A stretch of DNA of 27,916 bases from a virus: positions 1 to 27,916 of IMG/VR virus record IMGVR_UViG_3300009481_003737; one strand, written 5' to 3'. This document shows positions 5,586 through 11,439 of this stretch, in pieces. A model generated the notes under the pieces. That model worked only from the letters and a program-made list of their open reading frames with translations. It did no database searches and had not been told where the DNA came from. Each line of letters begins with the position of its first letter. Position 1 is the first letter of the stretch. Both the position numbers and the translations under genes were made by a program.

Positions 5586-5646
5586 CCTCCGGGCGGCTCG
5601 GGCTCGGCCCGACTCGTCGGAGGGGGGTGGAGGGGGGAGGGGTCGG
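5584..5646 (+). promoter_or_regulatory. Nested GC-rich hairpin and G-tract upstream of packaging genes
   Basis: CCCCTCCG at 5584-5591 pairs with CGGAGGGG at 5618-5625. Inside it, TCGGGC and GCCCGA form a second stem with a TCG loop (5598-5612). The right arm continues into runs of six, six and four G (5622-5642), enough for a G-quadruplex or slipped structure. No T-run follows, so it is not a standard intrinsic terminator. It lies about 55-115 bases before the GTG of the next gene. Between it and that gene only a TTGACG box (5647) and a Shine-Dalgarno are seen. Confidence 0.45.
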
Positions 5647-5700
5647 TTGACGAAATGAGCGCCAGGGAGGAACCTGTGGAGAACCCAGGAGGATCACCCC

Positions 5701-6219
5701 GTGGCCGAAAAGCAAACTGCTGCTGAGAAGAAAGCTGCTGAGAAGGCCAAGGCTGAAGCTGAAGCACTGGCAGCTGCTGAGGAGGCCAAGGCTGAACAGC
5801 TCAAGCTGGACACTGCCTACAACGAGGGCTACGAGCTCGGACTGATCGGGCTGACCTGCCAGGTGCCAGACGGCATGGGCGAGGAGATGGCCGATCGTTT
5901 CCAGCTGGGCCACGGCTTCGGCCTCGAGCAGCGTGGCCAGGCGCTGGATGCCAACGCTCCAGTGGCGAGGGCATCGAACCCTGTGCACGTCTGCTCCCCC
6001 TCGGACGAACAGGTGAAGGCGGGCGACATGACGCCCTTCCAGCGACGTGAGCAGGCCCTGGACCATGCAGCCGGGCGAGACCGTCGCAAGGCAGCAGCCC
6101 CCCTTCCGCGCAACGTGGCAGCCGTGTACGACGAGGACGGCAATCTCCTGCCGACGCGAGAGCAGACTCGCCGGGCTGCCATGAAGGCTGCTGCTGCTGA
6201 GGCTGCTGCTGAGGCCTGA
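5701..6219 (+). CDS. Ala/Lys/Glu-rich protein with RMF-like motif (172 aa)
   Basis: The GTG at 5701 has an AGGAGG site nine bases upstream. Residues 1-37 form a highly charged Ala/Lys/Glu helix. Residues about 39-79 contain a pattern like ribosome modulation factor and related phage modules: GY-x2-G-x2-G at 43-50, Pro56, then F67, G70, G72 and G74 in place of the usual W-x2-G-W. The rest is disordered, with an Ala/Glu C-terminus encoded by GCTGCTGAG repeats. It is the first gene after the repeat region and sits two genes upstream of terL. It could be a packaging or DNA-binding accessory protein, or the small terminase; the RMF-like motif suggests but does not show nucleic acid binding. Confidence 0.7.
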   Translation: MAEKQTAAEKKAAEKAKAEAEALAAAEEAKAEQLKLDTAYNEGYELGLIGLTCQVPDGMGEEMADRFQLGHGFGLEQRGQALDANAPVARASNPVHVCSPSDEQVKAGDMTPFQRREQALDHAAGRDRRKAAAPLPRNVAAVYDEDGNLLPTREQTRRAAMKAAAAEAAAEA

Positions 6220-6221
6220 CG

Positions 6222-6761
6222 GTGGGGCTGAGCGAGGAGGAGCTGCGGAAGCTCCACGGCGGCGCAGCTCCCATCTCGGTGCCAAAGCCTGAACCGGCGA
6301 AGAAGGCCGGTCAGAAGCTCATCAAGAAGCCGGCGCCCCGGACGCCACCGAAGGGGACTCGCATCCCCAAGGTGCCGAAGGCGATCCAGGAGCAGCTGGA
6401 TGTCTTCGAGTTGTGGATCGCCAAAGCCTTGGACCGGAGCGAGCTCGACCCCGGGCAGGGCGCCGTCATGCGGATGCTGCTGGCCCAGGTGCCGGGTCTC
6501 AAGCCAGAGAAGCGGGTCGCCACGTTCAAGGAGCTGGCCAGGATCCGCGGGCTCTACAGCGCGAAGTCGAAGGTCATGGACCAACGGCCTCCGAGCGAGC
6601 TCTCCACCCTCGAGCTGATCCAGGTGATCGGCCACGGCCTGGGCCTCGTTGACTGGCAGGGTGTGACTCCGTCGCAGCTCCCCGACCCGACGCCGGCTGA
6701 CTACTCGGCTGTTTCTGTGCCTACCGAGGGGATGCTCGACGATGACAGCCGCGTCATCTGA
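6222..6761 (+). CDS. Putative small terminase subunit (179 aa)
   Basis: It starts at GTG 6222, two bases after the previous stop, and overlaps terL by 20 bases. The N-terminus is a Pro/Lys-rich linker (about 15-50). Residues about 55-135 are helical (IQEQLDVFELWIAKALD; AVMRMLLAQVPGL; VATFKELARIRGLYSAK; TLELIQVIGHGLGLVDW). The C-terminus is acidic and disordered. The position directly before the large terminase, the size and the helical core fit a small terminase subunit that recognises the packaging site and forms a ring. No diagnostic helix-turn-helix is visible, and the upstream gene is a competing candidate. Confidence 0.5.
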   Translation: MGLSEEELRKLHGGAAPISVPKPEPAKKAGQKLIKKPAPRTPPKGTRIPKVPKAIQEQLDVFELWIAKALDRSELDPGQGAVMRMLLAQVPGLKPEKRVATFKELARIRGLYSAKSKVMDQRPPSELSTLELIQVIGHGLGLVDWQGVTPSQLPDPTPADYSAVSVPTEGMLDDDSRVI

Positions 6762-8454
6762 GGCCGCCTACCTCCGGGCCTGTCTGGAGGAGCTCTACCA
6801 CCGGGTCATCGTCGATCCGCCGATGTTCCTGACCTGGTCGCCACATAAAAAACAGGCCCTTTTTTTACTTTCGCAGGCTCAACAGAAAATCAGCATCGGT
6901 GCGAACCGGACGGGAAAGACCGAGGTGCTCGTGTACGAGGGCGCCGAGAGGCTGGCTGGCTGGTCTCCCTCGCTCACTCGCTACCACGGCAAGCTGGTGG
7001 TCTACCCGGATCAGCGCACCTGGATCGTCAGCGAGGATCTGGACGTGTCGAAGGACACGGTGCAAGCGAAGCTCGAGACGTTGCTCGACCCGAGCATGGC
7101 AGTGCGCTCCAGCCGCGGGCTTGATGATTGCTGGAAGAAGGGCGACCTGACGTGGACGAACCCGACCACCGGCAACTACCTGAAGTTCAAGAGCGTCGAC
7201 CAGGGCAGGGCTAGCTTCCAAGGCCGCTCGATGACTTGGATCGGGTTCGACGAAGAGCCGAAGGACGAGACGGTCTACGACGAGAGCTACGCCCGCATCC
7301 TGGACTGTGGCGGGCAGATCGCCTTCGCCTTCACGGCGGTCGACGGCAGCCGTTGGTTGCACACGCTCATCATGGGCGAGACGGAGGACGTGTTCTCTGT
7401 GTCGATGGGAGCGATCGACAATCCGCACCTGCCGGACGACTACATCAAGAAGGCCGAGAGGCGCTGGAAGCCTGGCAGCGACGATCACCGCATTCGGATC
7501 ATGGGCGAGTACATCCTCCGGTTCGGCAACCCCTACTTCGACCGTCAGCAGCTCGACTGGTTCGCTGACTATCACACGGTCGACTACGACGACCCGGACG
7601 CGCTGGTGAGCGATCTTGGCAGGATCAAGGCCGGAAAGACCTACTGGTCTGGGAAGGTGACCTGGAGCAACGCGGGCAAGCCGAAGTTCACGTTCCTGCA
7701 CAACGGGGCGCTGAAGATGTTCCGAGTGGCCCGCCAGGGGCGCCGCTACATCGTGAGTTCGGACTCGGCCAGCGGTGAGATCGACGGCGACTTCCTCTGC
7801 GCCCAGGTGATCGACACGCATTCTCTCGAGCAGGTGGCCGTCTGGCGCGGGAGGATTGACCCGGGGACGTTCGGCAGGATCCTGGCGGTTCTGGCCAGCT
7901 ACTACAACGCGGCGATGATCGTGCCCGAGACCAACTTTCACGGGACGGCCACGCTCTACGTTCTGCAGCAGGAGTGCCAGTACGGGAACATCTACACCCG
8001 CCAGCAGGTCGACAAGCGGGCCAACCAGAAGACCACCGCGTCGTCGGTCGAGGGGCCTCAGAGCGTCATGCGAGTGGGCTGGTACACCGACCGGAAGACC
8101 AAAGAGCAGATGATGGGCTGGCTCAAGAACCTGGTTGGCACCCAGGATCTCGTCATTCACTGCCCCCAGACTCTGTCCGAGATGAGGGCCTACGGCTACC
8201 TCCGAGACGACACCTCGAGATTCGGCCTCGGGGCCATCTCAGGACACGATGACACTGTCGACGCGCTGGCTATCGCCCTGCAAGGCGTGGCCCAGGCCGG
8301 CGTGAACCCGAAGTCTGTCGTCGACATCGAAGAGGACATTGGAGAGCAGCTGGTGGCCCTTCAGGAGCAGATAGAGGACGGCGGCGTCTCTGATTGGCTT
8401 GACGAAGGGTGGGGCTCTGCCGAGGATGACAGTGATCCGTTTGACCCCTTCTGA
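6742..8454 (+). CDS. terL: Terminase large subunit, ATPase plus nuclease
   Basis: This is the motor that pumps and cuts concatemeric phage DNA into the prohead. The ATPase shows an adenine-binding SPHKKQ motif (33-38), Walker A GANRTGKT (53-60), Walker B WIGFDEEP (166-173) and a probable coupling motif AFTAVDG (196-202). The RNase H-like nuclease has its acidic residues at SSDSASG (Asp341), VPETN (Glu396) and GHDDTVDALA (Asp503/Asp504). At 570 residues it is somewhat longer than P22 gp2 (499). Start ATG 6742 overlaps the preceding gene by 20 bases. Codons 35-50 form an unusual AT-rich island with a T-run, in contrast with the GC-rich third positions around it. Confidence 0.95.
   Translation: MTAASSEAAYLRACLEELYHRVIVDPPMFLTWSPHKKQALFLLSQAQQKISIGANRTGKTEVLVYEGAERLAGWSPSLTRYHGKLVVYPDQRTWIVSEDLDVSKDTVQAKLETLLDPSMAVRSSRGLDDCWKKGDLTWTNPTTGNYLKFKSVDQGRASFQGRSMTWIGFDEEPKDETVYDESYARILDCGGQIAFAFTAVDGSRWLHTLIMGETEDVFSVSMGAIDNPHLPDDYIKKAERRWKPGSDDHRIRIMGEYILRFGNPYFDRQQLDWFADYHTVDYDDPDALVSDLGRIKAGKTYWSGKVTWSNAGKPKFTFLHNGALKMFRVARQGRRYIVSSDSASGEIDGDFLCAQVIDTHSLEQVAVWRGRIDPGTFGRILAVLASYYNAAMIVPETNFHGTATLYVLQQECQYGNIYTRQQVDKRANQKTTASSVEGPQSVMRVGWYTDRKTKEQMMGWLKNLVGTQDLVIHCPQTLSEMRAYGYLRDDTSRFGLGAISGHDDTVDALAIALQGVAQAGVNPKSVVDIEEDIGEQLVALQEQIEDGGVSDWLDEGWGSAEDDSDPFDPF
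6861..6867 (+). other. Slippery heptamer T-TTT-TTA within terL
   Basis: In the terL frame the codons read CTT TTT TTA, so T TTT TTA is a classical X-XXY-YYZ slippery site in correct phase. It lies in an AT-rich island that also has a run of six A (6847-6852) and uses CAT, CTT, TTT and TTA codons that are rare here. A -1 shift would read about 85 more codons and stop near 7123, removing both the ATPase and nuclease domains. No downstream pseudoknot was identified. Confidence 0.3.
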
Positions 8455-8462
8455 GGTTCAAG

Positions 8463-8630
8463 ATGAAGAAGACCAGCGCACGTTCAGGCAGCAAAGGCGA
8501 GGTTGGCTCGAAGCCGAAGGTGAAGTTCGGCAGCTCTGGCTGCGGTCGCCTGGAGAGCAAGACCCTCGGCACGGCGAAGCCCGGCTTCGGCAAGGTCAAG
8601 GCCATGGAACAGAAGAACATGCAGCACTAG
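8463..8630 (+). CDS. Tiny basic Lys/Gly-rich protein (55 aa)
   Basis: The ATG at 8463 is preceded by GAGG six bases upstream, at the end of terL. The protein begins MKKTSARSGSKGEVGSKPK and is dominated by Lys, Gly and Ser, with a single Cys, so it is probably unstructured until bound to a partner. The rest is KFGSSGCGRLESKTLGTAKPG and a Met/Gln tail. A similar tiny basic protein lies just before the portal gene. Both sit among head genes, so an internal DNA-binding, head-decoration or assembly role is possible. No family is recognised. Confidence 0.65.
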   Translation: MKKTSARSGSKGEVGSKPKVKFGSSGCGRLESKTLGTAKPGFGKVKAMEQKNMQH

Positions 8631-8657
8631 GCCTTCGCGCCTGACTCGGGTTCAGCC

Positions 8658-10382
8658 ATGCACAACTACGTTCCTCGGCAAGCCAACTTCACGAACACGC
8701 TCGATGCTCAGGTCATCGCTGGAGGTCGCTGCCGACTGGACGCGATCACCGTCCAGCACCTGGGCATCGACGCGGGCGCCTTCGAGATCATCAACATCCG
8801 GGCCCCCGGTGGTGGTGACGTGCTCTGGAGTTTCGCTTGGCCAGCAGGCGAGACAGACATCGTTCAGATCCCGATCACCCTGCCCCTCGGCGGGCTGGTG
8901 TGCCCCAACGGGTTTGAGCTCCAGGTCGAGGGCGGCAACGCGAACGCGAACGTGAAGGGCTCGATCCAGTACGGCGTGGCTCGCAAGGATCTCGATCTGG
9001 TCATGGTCGACACCTGGACGCTGACTCAGGTGGGAGAGTTTGCCAGCCCGAGCTCTCCGATCACTCACCCGATGATCGGCCTTGAGACCCGGGCGAACCC
9101 GCCTGCATCTGGACCGCTCACACTGGCCACCGACACGGATGACATCGTTGCCATCATTCCACCTGGCTACGACGACGCGGGCGGCAAGGGTGTTCCTATC
9201 GTGGTCGGCTACCACGGCCATGGCCTCACGGCAGGCGCCCAGGACCCGTTCAATCTGAGCATCCTCCCTGACGTTTGCCGGGAGGTCGGCGCGATCTTCC
9301 TCTCGGTGACGGGCTATGACGGCCTCACCTGGCCGTCGTCGATTTGGTCCACGACAGGCGGCGGCGGAATGCTGCATGTCGACGCTGCCATCCAGTGGGC
9401 TCTGGATCGTTTCAACGTCGACCCCGATCGGATCTTCATGTCCGGGTACAGCGGTGGAGGGTGTCACGCGCTGACCTACGCGGCCACGCACCGAGATCCC
9501 GCTGGCATCATGATCGCCGGCGTGATCCCGTGCGCAGGCCTGCCCGACGTCGTTCAGCGCTACCATGCGCTCTCAGGCCCATCGGACGAGACCGACAAGG
9601 CGGACAAGGCGAGCATGGAGTTCGCCAGCAACATGAACGGTGGCTACGTCACAGCTGCAGAGCAGCACCGTTTTCAGCGAGTGAGCTCTCTCTACATCGA
9701 CGAGGCAACCTACGTTGCTGGGTCAGGCGGCGGAACCTATCAAGGCGCGAAAAGCCAAGGACTGAGCCTTGAGGGAACGGCTGTCTGGCAGTTCTACGAC
9801 ACACAGGACACCACGACCGTTGGTTTGCCCAACCAGAACGACCAGCTGTACGACATGCTCGTTGCAGCCGGCCACACGGACATTCAGCGCACAAAGACGT
9901 CAGACGCTGTCAATCCGCACGACTGGGACCTGCTGATCCCCAAGAAGCAGGAGCTCATCCAGTGGATCCGCACCCGTCGGGTGAACCGCTATCCATCGAA
10001 CTTCAAAACGTGCACGCCCGAGGGTTTGCAGGTGGCGAGCTTCGCTGAGATCACAGCTCCGACGAGCTCATTCGCCAGGCAGAGAACCGCGACGTCTCCC
10101 GGCGTCATGGCGATCACGCTTTCAGAGCTGAACAACCTGAACCAGATCCGCTGGGACTTCGAGAAGACAGCCTTCTCGCATCTCTCTGGAGGCGTCGGTG
10201 ACCCACTCTCGGTCACGGTGCCGAACAACTCGGCCACGCTGCAGGTGACCAACCTGTCCTGGACGCCAACCGTCGTGACGGGGGCCGACGCCTTTACTAT
10301 CAACCCCGCTGGAATCCCAGCGACACTTCACCCAGCGGTTGAGTTCACGAAGGCCCTGGCGGGAACGGTGACCATCGAATGA
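8658..10382 (+). CDS. Virion-type alpha/beta-hydrolase (esterase) with N-terminal anchor domain (574 aa)
   Basis: Residues 1-110 form a beta-rich domain with GGRCRLDAIT (22-31) and GLVCPNGFEL (79-88); the same features recur in the next gene. Residues about 155-445 are an alpha/beta-hydrolase of the PHB-depolymerase/feruloyl-esterase type: an oxyanion-region VVGYHGHG (182-189) and a nucleophile elbow DPDRIFMSGYSGGG with Ser265. A probable acid (Asp381 or Asp384) and His421 in NPHDWDLL complete the set. The last ~130 residues are another beta-rich domain. No signal peptide is seen, so it probably acts as part of the virion, de-esterifying a host surface polymer. Substrate is not predictable. 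The gene lies between terL and portal, an unusual place for a receptor enzyme. Confidence 0.8.
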   Translation: MHNYVPRQANFTNTLDAQVIAGGRCRLDAITVQHLGIDAGAFEIINIRAPGGGDVLWSFAWPAGETDIVQIPITLPLGGLVCPNGFELQVEGGNANANVKGSIQYGVARKDLDLVMVDTWTLTQVGEFASPSSPITHPMIGLETRANPPASGPLTLATDTDDIVAIIPPGYDDAGGKGVPIVVGYHGHGLTAGAQDPFNLSILPDVCREVGAIFLSVTGYDGLTWPSSIWSTTGGGGMLHVDAAIQWALDRFNVDPDRIFMSGYSGGGCHALTYAATHRDPAGIMIAGVIPCAGLPDVVQRYHALSGPSDETDKADKASMEFASNMNGGYVTAAEQHRFQRVSSLYIDEATYVAGSGGGTYQGAKSQGLSLEGTAVWQFYDTQDTTTVGLPNQNDQLYDMLVAAGHTDIQRTKTSDAVNPHDWDLLIPKKQELIQWIRTRRVNRYPSNFKTCTPEGLQVASFAEITAPTSSFARQRTATSPGVMAITLSELNNLNQIRWDFEKTAFSHLSGGVGDPLSVTVPNNSATLQVTNLSWTPTVVTGADAFTINPAGIPATLHPAVEFTKALAGTVTIE

Positions 10383-10753
10383 CTGTCAGCGTGAGCGGCT
10401 ACAAGCCCCCCAACGTCGAGCGGATGACCCACTACTACGCCGCGTTCAACACGATCAACGTGGCGCCCACTCTGATCGGCAAGGCCTGTCGCCTCTGGGA
10501 CATCACCGCACTCATCTCTGGCAACGCTGGCGCTCTCGTCATCAAGTTCGAGGATGGCGTCGAGCCATTCACGGAACGCTACCGCTTCGAGGTCAATCAG
10601 CTCGACGTGGCGACCGATATGTATGCTCGCTACGACAATGCACGAGGCCTGTTCTTCCCCAACGGTATTCGCATCACCCCTGGTGGACTCGGCCCAATCG
10701 TCTTGACGAAGCACGTCATCAACATCTCGGCTGAAATCCTTGGAAACGCTTGA
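10379..10753 (+). CDS. Stand-alone copy of the esterase anchor domain (124 aa)
   Basis: ATGA overlap with the esterase gene sets the start at 10379. The protein is beta-rich: GKACRLWDITALISGNAGAL (34-53), a variable middle, then GLFFPNGIRIT (90-100) and a final IVLTKHVINISAEI strand. The GxxCRLxxIT and PNG(I/F) positions and their spacing match the N-terminal domain of the preceding esterase, so the two are probably paralogous. Such ~100-residue beta domains are frequent in phage structural clusters, where they may sit on the capsid or on fibres. A decoration or adaptor protein is the best inference. Confidence 0.75.
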   Translation: MTVSVSGYKPPNVERMTHYYAAFNTINVAPTLIGKACRLWDITALISGNAGALVIKFEDGVEPFTERYRFEVNQLDVATDMYARYDNARGLFFPNGIRITPGGLGPIVLTKHVINISAEILGNA

Positions 10754-11242
10754 ATGAGTGATTCTGCTGTTCTCCTTGTCGTGCTGGTGTCATGTCTTTT
10801 GCCCCTGGCGACCATTGCTGGATCTATCGTCTTCATCGCCCGCCACAGCGAGAAGGTCCGATCCCGCATGCTCGTCCAGGAGAGAATGTGGCTCGAGGCC
10901 ATCGACCGAGAGCGCGAGTCGTCAAGGACTGACCTGGAGGCGACGTCCGTGTTCATGCAGGGCGCCCTGGACCGGGTCCGCCAGGACTACGACGAGTCGC
11001 TGGCGCACTACAACGGCTTCATCGAGAGGTTGCTTCAGCAGGCCGACATGCAGGGGGCGGTGGCTGGTGGCCCGGCGACCATGGTTCAGCCCGACGGACC
11101 CGTCGACGAGTACGACGACGAGCCAGGCGTGGGACTCATTCCTCCGGGACCGGCCTTACCACCTTTCGTTCCCGACACTCGTCAGGGTGTCGGCGACCAA
11201 GCCTTTGGGATGTCGCAAAGCCAGAACGGAGAAGCAACATGA
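10754..11242 (+). CDS. Membrane-anchored coiled-coil protein (162 aa)
   Basis: The ATG follows the previous stop directly. The N-terminus has one strong membrane span (about 5-29, VLLVVLVSCLLPLATIAGSI) and is followed by a charged coiled coil (about 32-95). The C-terminus (about 100-162) is an acidic, Pro/Gly-rich disordered tail. The topology resembles an inner-membrane spanin (Rz) but the tail is unusual, and no Rz1-type partner is convincing. It may instead be a morphogenesis or ejection protein. It overlaps the next gene by four bases (ATGA). Confidence 0.65.
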   Translation: MSDSAVLLVVLVSCLLPLATIAGSIVFIARHSEKVRSRMLVQERMWLEAIDRERESSRTDLEATSVFMQGALDRVRQDYDESLAHYNGFIERLLQQADMQGAVAGGPATMVQPDGPVDEYDDEPGVGLIPPGPALPPFVPDTRQGVGDQAFGMSQSQNGEAT

Positions 11243-11439
11243 GCGCGAAGCACGGCAAGGTTGACCTCAGCAAGATCGGCAAGAGTGACAGCCCGACGAT
11301 GGGTGGCGGCATCGGCTGCAACGACCCGACCGCGGCGGCCCGCAAAGCAGGAAAGCGAGCGATTGCCCGCGTCAGCCCTCCCGGCCCTGACAAGAGCGTC
11401 CACCGGCGCAAGGTCCCTGGCGACGGCAAAGGGGGCTAG
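11239..11439 (+). CDS. Small basic protein upstream of portal (66 aa)
   Basis: It begins MSAKHGKVDLSKIGKSDSP and is rich in Lys, Gly, Arg and Pro, with one Cys and a Gly-rich stretch (MGGGIGC), ending KVPGDGKGG. It appears disordered. It is coupled to both neighbours: ATGA with the upstream gene, and the stop abuts the portal ATG, with GGGGG acting as the portal ribosome site. It is similar in style, though not clearly in sequence, to the basic protein after terL. A head-assembly or DNA-binding role is only a guess. Confidence 0.7.
   Translation: MSAKHGKVDLSKIGKSDSPTMGGGIGCNDPTAAARKAGKRAIARVSPPGPDKSVHRRKVPGDGKGG

Larger units (their letters stand above)
5273..5700. other. Gene-free intergenic region with repeats
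   Basis: This is the only gap over 300 bases. It holds array A, a 107-base unique spacer, array B, ACGNN pentamers, a nested hairpin and a G-tract, then a short leader ending in AGGAGG and the next GTG start. Arg-rich ORFs can be read through the repeats on both strands (for example 5453-5650), but they merely translate the 11-bp units and lack good ribosome sites. A cis-acting function is the better reading. Confidence 0.7.

Noticed and set aside
5598-5612. Intrinsic terminator in the G-rich leader
   Set aside because: The hairpin is real but followed by G-runs with no U-run; it does not qualify as a normal terminator.
5453-5650. Plus-strand Arg-rich ORF reading through array B
   Set aside because: It merely translates the 11-bp units (FDRD and AIRSRF blocks), lacks a clear ribosome site and ends in the G-tract as poly-Gly; a cis-acting DNA element explains it better.
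5647-5675. TTGACG box as a sigma-70 promoter for the packaging genes
   Set aside because: No acceptable -10 element lies 16-18 bases downstream.
5251-6285. Long minus-strand ORF (344 aa) across the repeats and the 5701 gene
   Set aside because: Its sequence is Arg/Ser/Pro-rich and low in complexity through the repeats, and it is the opposite-strand shadow of a plus gene with a good AGGAGG start.
6865-8160. 431-aa minus-strand ORF opposite terL
   Set aside because: Typical antisense shadow of a GC-rich gene; the plus strand has clear ATPase and nuclease motifs.
10758-11264. Overlapping +1 ORF starting with a hydrophobic, Cys-containing stretch, like a nested Rz1 lipoprotein
   Set aside because: It begins almost level with the real gene, the lipobox is poor, and the rest is Ser/Arg/Thr-rich shadow sequence.
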